A DNA stretch of 64,000 nucleotides, taken from positions 186,001 through 250,000 of the forward strand of contig CAVSRB010000002.1 of assembly GCA_963730305.1 (NCBI GenBank), read 5' to 3'. Source of the stretch: CAMYMQ01 sp963730305. Lineage in GTDB: Bacteria; Pseudomonadota; Alphaproteobacteria; Bin65. Of this stretch, positions 1 to 8,500 are shown one piece after another. The position numbers and the translations under genes were made by a program. The notes beneath the pieces were generated by a model. It saw nothing but the letters and a program-made list of their open reading frames with translations. It had not been told where the DNA came from and made no database searches. Every line of letters starts with the position of its first letter. Positions within the stretch are counted from its first letter, which is position 1.

Positions 1-469
1 GCGACCCGCGTGGGCAAACGTTTTGGTCGGCGGATCGACGCATTGGTGTCGCGGCGCCCCCAGTCCGGCCCCCCGGTCCGGAATGTCAGGTTCCGTCAGG
101 TCGCTTTCGGGGCGGACCGCCGAAGCCCCCCGCATCCGGTCAGGAAAAGTAAGGGTCGGCGCGACGGGGCAGCGATGCGGCGACGATCCCCCGGTCAGGG
201 TGTCAGGTTCCGTCAGGTCGCTTCCGCGGCGACTCGCCGGGGCCCCCCTGGATCGGTCAGGAAAGGTAAGGGTCGGCGGGCCGGTGCGATCGCTTCGCGC
301 CGGCTCCCGGCCCCGAATGTCAGGTTGTGTCAGGTCGCCTGCGTCGCGGCTCATGGCGGGTTCGCTGGGCCTTCCGGGTATAGTTCAAAGGAACATATCC
401 CTAGATAGGCGGTCCCAGCCGCGACGCAAGCGAAAGTGCGGGTGTCCGCTTCGGTGTCCCCGGCCGCGC
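1..469. repeat. 117-bp tandem repeat region, no gene
   Basis: No convincing gene is seen in this stretch. It holds about three diverged tandem copies of a 117-bp unit. The motif TGTCAGGTTCCGTCAGGTCG starts at 84 and 201 and recurs, altered, at 318. A second motif, GGTCAGGAAA followed by TAAGGGTCGGC, starts at 138 and 255, again 117 bases apart. The spacing is exact although the units differ between motifs. The reading frames that run through it are Arg/Ser/Gly-rich, as expected of random high-GC DNA. The function is unknown; the left end may continue outside the window. Confidence 0.75.
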
Positions 470-1513
470 CTACTCCGCCGCGGCGCTCTCCGCGCCCTCG
501 GGCTCCGGCGCCGGGGCGGGCGCCGCCTCGGGGCGGACCAGCGCCGGGCCGTCGGCCTCGATCTCGACCACGCGCCGCTTGGGCGCCGGGTCGAAAGCGA
601 GCTGGAGCACGTCGGGCCGGCTGTAGTGGCCGACCGGGTCGGCGAAGGCCTTGGCCAGCGAGATCATGCCCAGGTCGATATCGGCATAGACGATGCCCTC
701 CTGGTCCGGCGGCAGCGGCGCGGCGATCGGCCGGCCGTCGGGCGCATAGATCATGGCCGCGCCGCCGCCCGGGCTGACGAACGCCTGCTTGAACGGGGTG
801 TCGCAGAGGATTTCCGACATCTGCTCGGAGAACACCGCCGCCGTGGCGACGGTGAAGCACTGGCCTTCGAGCGAATAGACCTGGCTGGCCGCCATGTTGG
901 CGTCGTGGCCCAGCGCGTAGGCCGCGTCGGGGTTGAGCGCGAAGGTCGGCCACGAGGCGACGTGGACCTGCTCGTGCTGGCTGAACATCGCCTGCTTGAC
1001 CAGCGGCTGGATGTGCTCCCAGCAGTTGAGCGCGCCGAGCCGGCCGATCGCGGTGTCGTGGACCTTGAGGTCGCTGCCGTCGCCCTCGCCGAACACGGTC
1101 CGCTCGATATGGGTCGGCCGCAGCTTGCGCCGGGTGGCCAGCCGGGTGCCGGTCTCGTCGATGATCGCCTGGCCCATATAGAGGCTGCCGCCGGCGCGCT
1201 CGGCATAGCCGAACACGACGTGGATGGCGTTGTCGCGGGCCGCGGCCTGGATCGCCTCCATCTCGGCGCCGGTCGCGGTCATCGCGTTGTCGAAATAGCG
1301 CTGGACGAACTGCATGCCCCAGCCGACCGAATCGAGCAGGGTCCACAGCGGGTGTCCGGGGATCCAGCATTCCGGGAAGGCGACCAGCCGGGCCCCGTTG
1401 CCCGCGGCCTCCCCGATCAGGTCGATGGTCTTGGCGACGGTGGCGTCGAGGTCGAGATAGACCGGCGAGGCCTGGACCGCGGCGGCCTTGAACTGGGCGT
1501 GTTGAAGGGGCAT
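470..1513 (-). CDS. Nitrilase / carbon-nitrogen hydrolase
   Basis: This 347-residue protein belongs to the nitrilase branch of the carbon-nitrogen hydrolases, cytoplasmic enzymes that hydrolyse nitriles to acids plus ammonia or cyanide to formamide. The catalytic triad is visible: Glu48 in AFPE, Lys130 in RRKLRPTHIERTVFGEG, and Cys164 in NCWE. The Arg-Pro-Thr-His run after the lysine and the length are typical of true nitrilases rather than amidases. The start at 1513 is chosen because GGGAG lies upstream and the homologous region begins there; an open frame continues further upstream without similarity. An AraC-type regulator is transcribed divergently 200 bases away and is the likely activator. 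The substrate cannot be read from sequence. Confidence 0.93.
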   Translation of the reverse strand: MPLQHAQFKAAAVQASPVYLDLDATVAKTIDLIGEAAGNGARLVAFPECWIPGHPLWTLLDSVGWGMQFVQRYFDNAMTATGAEMEAIQAAARDNAIHVVFGYAERAGGSLYMGQAIIDETGTRLATRRKLRPTHIERTVFGEGDGSDLKVHDTAIGRLGALNCWEHIQPLVKQAMFSQHEQVHVASWPTFALNPDAAYALGHDANMAASQVYSLEGQCFTVATAAVFSEQMSEILCDTPFKQAFVSPGGGAAMIYAPDGRPIAAPLPPDQEGIVYADIDLGMISLAKAFADPVGHYSRPDVLQLAFDPAPKRRVVEIEADGPALVRPEAAPAPAPEPEGAESAAAE

Positions 1514-1713
1514 CGCGCGAAACTCCCTGGTGGCGTTTTCTCGGGAGCGGTGACGATGCGGCCGGTCCGGTCCAGCACTCTTGTCCCCGGGTGACGCCAA
1601 TCTTGACCGTGGGCGACCTGGCCCCGACCGCGGGTGACAGGGGGCCGGGTGCGCGATACCCTGTTGCGCCGCAACGGAAATCGCCGCGGAATTGGGTCGC
1701 GGGAGGTGGTCCG

Positions 1714-2667
1714 ATGTCCATGAGTCCACTGCCTGTCGGGCAGGCGCTGACGACCGACGAGCTCGGCCACTGGATCGAGGCTGTGTGCCGCACCTATGTC
1801 GATCTCGAGGTCAAGCGCATCGACGAGTCGCCGTTCAGCGCCGGGATCGACGTCTCGGACCTGGGCGAGACGGTGTTCGCGGACCTGCGCGGCACGGCCC
1901 AGCGCGCCGACCGGCGGTCGGCCGACATCGCCCGGTCGCGCGACGAATACGCCATCCTGATCCTGCAGCAGTCGGGCACGATGATCGTCTCCCAGGACGG
2001 CCGCGAGACCCGCATCACGCCGGGCGACGCCGCCATCGTCGACACGGTCCGGCCCTACACGCTCTACCTGCCCGAACCGGTCCGCCAGATCGTGCTGCAC
2101 TGCCCGCGTCACCAGCTGCGCGGCCGGCTGCGCTCGATGCGGGCGGTGACCGCGGCGCGGATCGCGGGCGGGTCGCCGACCGGCGCCCTGCTCGCCGGCA
2201 ACCTCCGTTCGCTCGCCCGAGAGCGCCATCATCTGGCGGCCGACCAGGCCGCCGCGGTCGGCCGCTACACGCTCGACCTGCTCGCCGTCGCGCTCGAGGC
2301 GACGCCGGAAGCGGGCGCGGCCGTGTTCAACCGGGGCTCGGCGGCGCTGCTGGCCCGGATCAACGCCTACCTGCGCGACAACCTCGCCGACCCGGACCTG
2401 GACCCGGCCGGCGTCGCCGACGCGCACGGCATTTCCGTGCGCCACCTGCACCGGCTGTTCCATGAGACCGGCGACACGGTCGGCGCCGCGATCCGCCGCG
2501 GCCGGCTCGACCGCTGCCGCGCCGACCTCGAGGACCCGCGCCAGCGCGCCCGCTCGATCACCGAGATCGCGCTGCGCTGGGGCTTCAACGACAGCGCCCA
2601 TTTCAGCCGCGCCTTCCGGGCCCGGTTCGGGCTGTCGCCGCGCGAGGCGCGGACGCGCCGCCACTGA
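1714..2667 (+). CDS. AraC/XylS-family transcriptional regulator
   Basis: A 317-residue regulator. The N-terminal two thirds resemble the cupin-like sensor domain of AraC-binding-like proteins that control aromatic and nitrile catabolism. Residues of about 210-315 form the two helix-turn-helix motifs, with the family signature around ITEIALRWGFNDSAHFSRAF followed by RFGLSP. The start at 1714 is preceded by GGGAGGTGG and is preferred over an upstream in-frame ATG at 1591. It faces the nitrilase gene and so probably controls it, as AraC-type regulators do in several nitrilase clusters. That regulatory link is inferred from position only. Confidence 0.9.
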   Translation: MSMSPLPVGQALTTDELGHWIEAVCRTYVDLEVKRIDESPFSAGIDVSDLGETVFADLRGTAQRADRRSADIARSRDEYAILILQQSGTMIVSQDGRETRITPGDAAIVDTVRPYTLYLPEPVRQIVLHCPRHQLRGRLRSMRAVTAARIAGGSPTGALLAGNLRSLARERHHLAADQAAAVGRYTLDLLAVALEATPEAGAAVFNRGSAALLARINAYLRDNLADPDLDPAGVADAHGISVRHLHRLFHETGDTVGAAIRRGRLDRCRADLEDPRQRARSITEIALRWGFNDSAHFSRAFRARFGLSPREARTRRH

Positions 2668-2788
2668 GGTCCGGCCTCGGCGGGTCGCGCCGCGTGGGGC
2701 GCGGCCATGCTGTCGCACCGATCTTGGCGCAACGGCGCTTTCCTGCTACCCACGCGGTCGCAGCATCAACCACCGATGGCGTCCGCCG

Positions 2789-3409
2789 ATGTCCGACCCG
2801 CAGCTCGACCGCTGGAACCAGCGTTTCACCGACGCCGAAGACTATCTGTTCGGCCGGACGCCGAGCGCGTTCCTCGAGTCGCAGAAGCACGTCCTGCCCG
2901 AATCGGGCCGCGCGCTCGCGATCGCCGACGGGGAAGGGCGCAACGGCGTGTGGCTGGCCCGGCAGGGCCTGTCGGTCGTGTCGATGGACTTCTCGCCGAT
3001 CGGGCAGGAGAAGGCGCTCAAGCTGGCGGCCGAGGCGGAGGTCGAGATCGAGACGATCCTGGCCGACATCTTCACGTGGGACTGGCCGGAAGCGGAATTC
3101 GACCTGATCGCCGGGATCTTCTTCCAGTTCGCCAACCCCGAGCAGCGCGCCGGCATCTTCGAGGGTCTCCGCAAGGCCCTGAAGCCGGGCGGCATCCTGA
3201 TCCTGCAGGGCTACCGGCCCGAGCAGGTCGACTACGGCACCGGCGGGCCGCCCCAGCGCGAGAACATGTACACCGAGGAACTGCTGCGCGAGCATTTCGG
3301 CGATCTGGAGATCGTGCACCTCCATTCGCACGACTCCGAGGTGGACGAGGGCGAAGGCCACGTCGGCATGTCGGCGCTCATCGAACTCGTCGCGCGCAAG
3401 CCGGCGTGA
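2789..3409 (+). CDS. Class I SAM-dependent methyltransferase
   Basis: A 206-residue soluble protein with the Rossmann methyltransferase fold. The SAM-binding motif I is in ALAIADGEGRNGVWLA, the acidic end of strand 2 is in VVSMDFSP, and the later motif ALKPGGILILQGY is typical of the family. The overall form recalls TehB-like and thiol or small-molecule methyltransferases, but the substrate is unknown. The start at 2789 is chosen because the open frame upstream is only an antisense-like extension through the AraC gene. The stop codon lies inside a short 14-bp tandem repeat. Confidence 0.85.
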   Translation: MSDPQLDRWNQRFTDAEDYLFGRTPSAFLESQKHVLPESGRALAIADGEGRNGVWLARQGLSVVSMDFSPIGQEKALKLAAEAEVEIETILADIFTWDWPEAEFDLIAGIFFQFANPEQRAGIFEGLRKALKPGGILILQGYRPEQVDYGTGGPPQRENMYTEELLREHFGDLEIVHLHSHDSEVDEGEGHVGMSALIELVARKPA

Positions 3410-3440
3410 TTGGGCCGGCGTGATTGGGCCGGCTTGATCG
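3400..3440. repeat. 14-bp tandem repeat over a stop codon
   Basis: The unit GCCGGCGTGATTGG is repeated at 3400-3413 and 3414-3427, with a partial third copy to about 3440. It spans the end of the methyltransferase gene, so extra copies do not alter that protein. This looks like replication slippage. Confidence 0.8.
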
Positions 3441-3470
3441 CCGCCCGCCACTAGACCGCAAGGAGAAGGC

Positions 3471-4004
3471 ATGACCGCTTCGGGCAAGCACGTGACCGCG
3501 GTGTTCCGCGACGTCGAGGCGTTCAAGAAGGCGCTGCGGGGGCTGGTCGCGGCCGGGTTCGAGCCGCACGCGATCAGCGTGCTCGCGCCCCACGCGATGG
3601 TCGAATCCCACTTCGGCGGCGACGTGCCGATGCCCGAGGTGCTGGAGGACGACGCCGAGACCCCGAAGGAGCGGCTCGACCTGCAGGAGCGGCTGCACGC
3701 CACGATCCACGCGCTGGGCGAGTTCGTCGGTTCGCTGGTCATGGTCGCGGCGGCGGGCGCGGCCTATGCCGTCGGCGGCCCGGTCGGCACCGCCGCGACG
3801 GCGGGCGACAGCACCGAGAACACGGTCGAGGCGACCCTCGACGGCTTCGTCGACGCGGCCTACACCGAGCGGTTCAAGGATACGCTGGCCGACGGCGGCC
3901 TGGTCTGCTGGGTCGCGGCTCCGGCTGCGGACCGGGAGGCCAAGGCGGCCGAGCTGCTCGCCGCCGCGGGCGGCGACCACGTCCACACGGTGACGCTGGG
4001 CTAG
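3471..4004 (+). CDS. General-stress-protein-like (YflT/17M type) hypothetical
   Basis: A 177-residue protein whose first 45 residues (VTAVFRDVEAFKKALRGL, then AAGFEPHAISVLA) match the form of the small ferredoxin-like domain of heat-induced YflT/general stress 17M proteins. A Gly/Ala-rich segment, roughly residues 85-110, could be a glycine-zipper membrane or dimer region. The C-terminal part returns to a second alpha/beta segment. The ribosome site AAGGAGAAGG lies directly before the ATG. No enzymatic residues are evident; a stress role is inferred from family resemblance. Confidence 0.65.
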   Translation: MTASGKHVTAVFRDVEAFKKALRGLVAAGFEPHAISVLAPHAMVESHFGGDVPMPEVLEDDAETPKERLDLQERLHATIHALGEFVGSLVMVAAAGAAYAVGGPVGTAATAGDSTENTVEATLDGFVDAAYTERFKDTLADGGLVCWVAAPAADREAKAAELLAAAGGDHVHTVTLG

Positions 4005-4080
4005 GTTCCGGGGGGCCAGGCTCCCGGGGATCAGGCCTCCCGAGGATCAGGCCTCCCGGCCGGTCCCGGCCGGGGCGCCG

Positions 4081-4485
4081 CTACTCCTCTTCTTCCGAAT
4101 AGCCGAGGGCTTCGAGCCCGTCCTCGAGGAAGGTGCCGAGCAGCGGCATGCCCAACAGGTATTGGCCGGTATGCTCGTTGTGGGCGTCGCGCGCCTCCGT
4201 CAGCGCGTCCTCCCATTCGTCCGCCGCGAAGGTGCCGCGGCCGACCCAGGCGAGCGCGACCAGGTTGATCTGCTCTTCCTCGTTCAGCGAGTCGATGAAG
4301 TCCTCGAGCTCGATATAGGTCGGGTCCTCGGCATATTCGGCCAGGGCGTCGCGGGCCTCGTCCTCGGTATAGGACTCGTTGATGTCCTCGGCGCTGATGG
4401 GGATCGCCGCGTCGAAGGCCTTGGCGTGACGGATCACGTCCTGGACCAGCTCCAACGCGATGCCGAGTTCCACTTCCTCCGCCAT
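4081..4485 (-). CDS. DUF3775-like small acidic protein
   Basis: A 134-residue, strongly acidic protein that I recognise as the DUF3775 type found in alphaproteobacteria. Typical features are the central SLNEEEQINLVALAWVGRGT and the conserved NEHTGQYLLGMPLLGTFLEDGL near the C terminus. It has no signal peptide or membrane segment. The family has no known function. It is transcribed divergently from the Zur-like regulator, with about 110 bases between the two starts. It ends in a run of acidic residues. Confidence 0.75.
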   Translation of the reverse strand: MAEEVELGIALELVQDVIRHAKAFDAAIPISAEDINESYTEDEARDALAEYAEDPTYIELEDFIDSLNEEEQINLVALAWVGRGTFAADEWEDALTEARDAHNEHTGQYLLGMPLLGTFLEDGLEALGYSEEEE

Positions 4486-4594
4486 GCTTGTTGCTCCCGA
4501 TCTGTCGCGATACGCGGGCGGGGGCGCGGCTGGCGCGCCGCGCGTGCGGCTCGCCGCTCCCCCTTGTCGAGGGGAGTGCTATATTGACGGTGTG

Positions 4595-5041
4595 ATGGAA
4601 GCAAGACCTGTCGCCAGCGAGGCCAAACGGCTGCCCAAGAACGCCCGGCGCGTCTATGACGTGCTGCGCGCCGCCGACCGGCCGATGACCGCCTACGACC
4701 TGCTCGACGCGCTGCGCGGCGCCGGCGTGACCGCGCCGCTGACCGTCTACCGGGCGCTGCGCCGGCTGATCGCCGACGGCCTCGCCCACCGGCTGGAAAG
4801 CCTCAACGCCTACGTGATCTGCGCCCATCCCGGATCGGGGTCCGGTACGGGTCCGGACGATCGCCACGCGCCGGCCTTCATCGTCTGCGAGGGCTGCGGC
4901 GCGGTCGACGAGATCGAGGACCGCCAGGCGATCGGCCTGCTGACCTCCGACGCGAACCGCAAGGGCTACGCCGTCTCGCGCATGGCCGTGGAGATGATCG
5001 GCGCGTGCAAGAGCTGCCGGAGTGCGGCCGGCACCGGGTAA
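4595..5041 (+). CDS. zur: Fur-family regulator, Zur type
   Basis: A 148-residue Fur-family metalloregulator. The N-terminal winged helix covers residues of about 10-75, with VYRALRRLIADGLAHRLES as recognition helix and wing. The C-terminal part carries the structural zinc cysteine pairs CEGC and CKSC, and a His-rich sensor region in between. The form (cysteine pairs, HAPAFIVCEGCGAVDEIED) fits Zur better than Fur. The ATG at 4595 is preceded in frame by a GTG at 4592; either may be used. Zur represses zinc uptake when zinc is plentiful. The window also holds a znuA with a Zur box at 59.2 kb and the zinc enzyme gene hisI just downstream. Confidence 0.85.
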   Translation: MEARPVASEAKRLPKNARRVYDVLRAADRPMTAYDLLDALRGAGVTAPLTVYRALRRLIADGLAHRLESLNAYVICAHPGSGSGTGPDDRHAPAFIVCEGCGAVDEIEDRQAIGLLTSDANRKGYAVSRMAVEMIGACKSCRSAAGTG

Positions 5042-5076
5042 TGGTTCGAGCGAAGCCGACGGGTGTTCCAGCAGAC

Positions 5077-5164
5077 GTCACCCCCGCGAAGGCGGGGGTC
5101 CAGCAGGCCACCGGCGAGCCGTCCGCAAGACAGACTGGATTCCCGCCTTCGCGGGAATGACGAC
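5077..5164. repeat. Inverted pair of REP-like palindromes
   Basis: Two inverted copies of a widespread alphaproteobacterial intergenic palindrome. The left copy at 5077-5103 has core CCCCCGCGAAGGCGGGGG and the right copy at 5134-5164 has TTCCCGCCTTCGCGGGAA. Each core is itself palindromic. The pair sits between zur and hisI and ends about 25 bases before the chosen hisI start, so it probably lies in the hisI 5' leader. A similar pair follows hisI. Confidence 0.85.
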
Positions 5165-5189
5165 AGGGATCAACGCAGAAGTCGATGCG

Positions 5190-5582
5190 ATGAATAGCAA
5201 GATTATCGACCAGACCATATCCGCGATCGCCTTCAACGACGCCGGGCTGGTGCCCGCCATCGCCCAGCAGCACGACACCGGCGAGGTGCTGATGATGGCG
5301 TGGATGAACGCGGATGCCCTGCGCGAGACGCTGGCCACCGGCCGGGTCTGCTACTGGTCGCGCTCGCGCGCCAAGCTGTGGCGCAAGGGCGAGAGCTCCG
5401 GGCATGTCCAGCGGCTGATCGAGCTGCGCTACGACTGCGACGGCGACACCATCCTGATGCTGGTCGACCAGGTCGGCCCGGCCTGCCACACCGACCGGCC
5501 CAACTGCTTCTTCAACGCCGTGCGCGCCGACGGCATCGCCGTGATCAGCGAGCCGATGGCGAAGGCGTCGTCGGACGCCTGA
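5190..5582 (+). CDS. hisI: Phosphoribosyl-AMP cyclohydrolase
   Basis: HisI opens the adenine ring of phosphoribosyl-AMP in the third step of histidine synthesis; it is a cytosolic Zn/Mg enzyme. The 130-residue monofunctional form lacks the HisE domain. All signature elements are present: MMAWMN, SGHVQ, DCDGD, and GPACHT with a later Cys in NCFF, giving the metal ligands. The start at 5190 gives the usual N terminus; an ATG at 5157 inside the palindromic repeat would add 11 residues. It stands apart from other his genes. Its position after zur is notable because zinc-dependent hisI copies are sometimes linked to Zur, but no Zur box is seen here. Confidence 0.95.
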   Translation: MNSKIIDQTISAIAFNDAGLVPAIAQQHDTGEVLMMAWMNADALRETLATGRVCYWSRSRAKLWRKGESSGHVQRLIELRYDCDGDTILMLVDQVGPACHTDRPNCFFNAVRADGIAVISEPMAKASSDA

Positions 5583-5617
5583 GCGTGCGTTGCCGACATG
5601 AGCGAGAGCATCTGTTC

Positions 5618-5692
5618 CGTCGCCCCCGCGAAGGCGGGGGCCCAGGGTTGCCGCCGGCGCTGCTGGGTTCCCGCCTGCGCGGGAACGACGGG
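5618..5692. repeat. Second inverted pair of REP-like palindromes
   Basis: Same family as the pair before hisI. The left copy at 5618-5645 has CCCCCGCGAAGGCGGGGG and the right copy at 5662-5692 has TTCCCGCCTGCGCGGGAA, with one change in the loop. It lies between hisI and the glycosylase gene. Confidence 0.85.
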
Positions 5693-5723
5693 ATGGTAAG
5701 GTAGACGCAACTCGACAAGCGCT

Positions 5724-6677
5724 ATGCCGGAGCTCCCCGACGTCACCGTCTATATCGATTCGCTCGACCGGCGGGTGACCGGCCGGACCTTGCGCAAGGT
5801 GCGCCTCGCCAGCCCGTTCCTGCTGCGCACCGTCGACCCGCCGCTCTCGGCGATCGAGGGCCGCACGGTCGAGGGACTGCGCCGGCTGGGCAAGCGGATC
5901 GTGTTCGACGTCGGCGATGAGCTCTTCCTCGTCCTCCACCTGATGATCGCCGGCAGGCTGTGGTGGAAGGACGAGCCCGACGCGCCGATCCCCGGCGGCA
6001 AGCGCGGGCTGGCCGCGTTCGATTTCAGCTCTGACCACGACGCTGGCGGCACCCTGATCCTGACCGAGGCCGGCAGCCGCAAGCGCGCCGCGCTCCACCT
6101 GGTCCGCGGCGAGGCGGCGCTGGCCGCCCACGACCCCGGCGGGCTCGAGCCGCTGGAGATCGATGCCGCCGCCTTCGCCGAGCGGCTGCGCAGCGCCAAC
6201 CACACGCTCAAGCGCGCGCTGACCGACCCGCGCCTGCTGTCCGGCATCGGCAACGCCTATTCCGACGAGATCCTCCACGCCGCCGGCCTGTCGCCGGTGG
6301 CGATGACGAGCAAGCTCACCGACGACGAGATGGCCCGCCTCTACGAGGCGACCCGAGAGACCCTGACCGACTGGTGCGCCCGGCTGGGCCGGGAAGCCGA
6401 GGCCGCCTGGCCCGAGAAGGTCACCGCCTTCCGCCCCGAGATGGCCGTCCACGGCAAGTATGGCGCGCCGTGCCCGGTCTGCGGCACCAAGGTCCAGCGC
6501 ATCCGCTATGCGAGCAACGAGACCAACTACTGCCCCCGCTGCCAGACCGGCGGCAAGCTGCTCGCCGACCGCGGCCTGTCGCGGCTGCTCAAGAAGGATT
6601 GGCCCCGCTCGATCGAGGAGCTGGAGGAGCGGGCGGGGGCCGCGTCTCGGCCGCCCAAAAAAAATCCACAGGTGTGA
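5724..6677 (+). CDS. Fpg/Nei-family DNA glycosylase
   Basis: A 317-residue base-excision repair glycosylase/AP lyase. The N terminus MPELPDV keeps the catalytic Pro2 and Glu3, and a GKR motif near residue 57 supplies the conserved lysine. The helix-two-turn-helix region lies around DPRLLSGIGNAYSDEILH. The C-terminal zinc finger has CPVC and CPRC pairs. Position 6 is Asp rather than the Glu of classical MutM, and the C terminus extends past the finger (GGKLLADRGLSRLLKKDWP), so it belongs to a divergent alphaproteobacterial branch and I leave the symbol blank. It acts on oxidised or ring-opened bases. Confidence 0.9.
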   Translation: MPELPDVTVYIDSLDRRVTGRTLRKVRLASPFLLRTVDPPLSAIEGRTVEGLRRLGKRIVFDVGDELFLVLHLMIAGRLWWKDEPDAPIPGGKRGLAAFDFSSDHDAGGTLILTEAGSRKRAALHLVRGEAALAAHDPGGLEPLEIDAAAFAERLRSANHTLKRALTDPRLLSGIGNAYSDEILHAAGLSPVAMTSKLTDDEMARLYEATRETLTDWCARLGREAEAAWPEKVTAFRPEMAVHGKYGAPCPVCGTKVQRIRYASNETNYCPRCQTGGKLLADRGLSRLLKKDWPRSIEELEERAGAASRPPKKNPQV

Positions 6678-6740
6678 CGGCCGTCACACCCAACGCCGCG
6701 ACGAGGGCGTAGCCTGTCTCCATCATCAAGGAGAACGGCC

Positions 6741-6866
6741 ATGACGAGCCATCGATCCGCTTCCGCCCGCATCACCGACGCCTTCATCGCCGCGTTCGCG
6801 TTCGCCGCCGGCGCCGCCATCCTGGCGCCGGTCCTGCTGGTCGCCGTCGTCCCGTTCGCGGGCTGA
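6741..6866 (+). CDS. Small 41-residue membrane peptide
   Basis: A 41-residue open frame. A good ribosome site, AAGGAGAACGGCC, stands directly before the ATG. The first twelve residues are polar and basic; residues 14-40 form one hydrophobic Ala/Val/Leu/Phe helix ending in PFAG and a stop. This would give a single membrane span with the N terminus probably inside. I do not recognise a family. Support is the ribosome site, clean amphipathic layout and isolation between two unrelated genes. Confidence 0.6.
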   Translation: MTSHRSASARITDAFIAAFAFAAGAAILAPVLLVAVVPFAG

Positions 6867-7043
6867 CCGCCCGCCAACGGGCCCGGCGGCCCAGGCACGC
6901 CAAGGTCGGGCGCGCCCACGCTTGGTGCGACAGGCGCGCGCCGTCCGGCCGCCAAGCCGACTTCCGAAAAATACAGGCGATTTGCCTCGTTCGACCGACG
7001 CTGCGCCGCCGATCCCGGCGGCGCTTTCGCGTGCCGGAGGCCG

Positions 7044-7973
7044 CTACTTGCCGCCGGTCAGCACGACGTCGCAGCCCTTGGGCAGCGGGTGGAAGACGCG
7101 CTTGGCCGGCAGCTTCTTGCCGGCAACCTTCTTCTTCTTTTTCGGCGGGTGCTTCTTGAACCACGCCCGGGCGCGGGGCAGGGCGACGTCGAGCCACCAT
7201 TTGAGCGGCTTGCCGCAGCCGTCGTCGGCCATGTTGATCGGCTTCTGGGCACGGCAGTCGGGGCTGCCGGCCGGGCAGGACAGGCGGACGTGCATGTGCG
7301 AGACGTGGCCCCACCAGGGCACGACCTTGGCCAGCCAGCGCCGGTCCGCCCCCGCGACGCGGCACAGCTCGCGCTTGATGATCGGGTTGACGAACAGCCG
7401 GTCGACGGCCGGATCCTTCGCGGCGTGCCGGATCAGGCGGACCTGGCGCGACGACCAGCGGGTGCGGTCGATCGCCGTGCGGTCCTTGGTCACCATCGAG
7501 ATGTTGGTGCCCTTGGCGAGGTAGCGCTGGCTGATCTCCTTGGGGTCGAGCAGCAGCAGGCGGATGTCGGCGTCGAGGCCGATCTCGTGGCTGGCGTGGC
7601 CGCTGATCGGGCCGCCGCGCGGCTGGGCGATGTCGGCGACCAGGATCGGCCGGCCGAAGGTCTGCGCCGACCAGTGCGCCAGCCGCTCGATGAAGGCGAT
7701 CATCGAGGCGTGGCCCCAGAAGCGGTTGCGCTGCGGCCGCAGCACGCGGAAGCCCGGCCCCTTGAGCGGCAGCGCTCGGGCGCCGGCGAGGCAGCCGTTG
7801 GTATAGAAGCCGATCACCTGCGACGGCCCATTGCTCGGCCGGCGCACGGTCGCCCAGCTCGGCTGGGCCTGCACGGCGGTCGCCGCGATCGTCGTGAGCA
7901 AGGCGGTGGCGGCGAGCCCGGCCGCGATTCGCGCGGCCCTCGGCGCCCGGTGTGTCCCCGTCATGGTCCCCAT
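7044..7973 (-). CDS. mepA: MepA-like penicillin-insensitive murein endopeptidase
   Basis: A 309-residue exported LAS-type metallopeptidase that cuts D-Ala-mDAP crosslinks in peptidoglycan. A signal peptide occupies about residues 1-37 and ends at AVQAQ. Zinc-site motifs are visible: SGHASHEIGLDADI supplies the His and Asp ligands, and WGHVSHMHVRL supplies the HxH element. Paired cysteines (CLAG, C-R-V, CPAGSPDC) fit the periplasmic disulfides of MepA. The C terminus is a Lys-rich stretch (KKKKK) followed by about 25 residues, an addition not present in Escherichia coli MepA. It stands alone between intergenic repeat regions. Confidence 0.87.
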   Translation of the reverse strand: MGTMTGTHRAPRAARIAAGLAATALLTTIAATAVQAQPSWATVRRPSNGPSQVIGFYTNGCLAGARALPLKGPGFRVLRPQRNRFWGHASMIAFIERLAHWSAQTFGRPILVADIAQPRGGPISGHASHEIGLDADIRLLLLDPKEISQRYLAKGTNISMVTKDRTAIDRTRWSSRQVRLIRHAAKDPAVDRLFVNPIIKRELCRVAGADRRWLAKVVPWWGHVSHMHVRLSCPAGSPDCRAQKPINMADDGCGKPLKWWLDVALPRARAWFKKHPPKKKKKVAGKKLPAKRVFHPLPKGCDVVLTGGK

Positions 7974-8079
7974 CCGTCTGGAAGCCCGGTCCCTTAGATG
8001 AATACGCGCGGACGGGCGATTATTTCCACCATCGGTGCGGTCGGCGCAAGGGGTGGCGGTGTGCGGTGCGCGTCATCGC

Positions 8080-8216
8080 CATCCTTCGAGACGGCCACTT
8101 CGCGGCCTCCTCAGGATGAAGGTCTTGCGTGTGGCTGGAGTCGGGCTTTGTCCGCGAGGCGCCGCCGTCTCGCGCTTCATCCTGAGGAGCCCCGCAGGGG
8201 CGTCTCGAAGGATGGG
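8080..8216. repeat. Inverted pair of CATCCTTCGAGA-type palindromes
   Basis: The left arm at 8080-8121 begins CATCCTTCGAGACGG and ends CTCCTCAGGATGAAG. The right arm at 8175-8216 is its inverted copy, from CTTCATCCTGAGGAG to CGTCTCGAAGGATGGG. This is a second family of intergenic repeat, well known in alphaproteobacterial genomes. The two arms are 53 bases apart and could pair into one long hairpin in RNA. Confidence 0.85.
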
Positions 8217-8439
8217 ATGACGGACACCTTGAAGCGGCGATCAGCGCCGGCCGGAGAGCGATGGGCCATTGCTGGCATCCAGCCCGTCGTCGCGCGCTGC
8301 TCGCCCGGCGCAGGAGAAGGGCGCCGGTCCTTTGCTGCCGGGCATGGGCCTTCTGATGCGGGGCGCCGCTCGGGGCCCGGTCGATTCCTGCAAGCGTCGC
8401 GCCTTGATGCCCGGCGGCAAACGCGACCGTCCTTGGCGT

Positions 8440-8477
8440 GGTCCCCGGCTCTCCGCTGCGCTGCAGCCGGGGTGGCA
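8440..8477. repeat. Single CCCCGGC-type palindrome arm
   Basis: The sequence GGTCCCCGGCTCTCCGCTGC and the following GCTGCAGCCGGGGTGG match the arms of the elements at 10794-11049 and 13613-13914. No convincing inverted partner was found nearby, so this may be a lone or decayed copy. Confidence 0.65.
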
Positions 8478-8500
8478 GGTTTGGTTGGGATGTAAAATAT

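Noticed and set aside
23..1594. Long open frame on the plus strand across the nitrilase gene.
   Set aside because: It is the antisense shadow of the nitrilase in high-GC DNA, with Arg/Gly/Asp-rich composition and no family features.
4500..4594. A possible Zur box before the zur gene.
   Set aside because: The leader has no ATGTTATAACAT-type palindrome; only a GC-rich stretch and a weak ATATTGA were seen.
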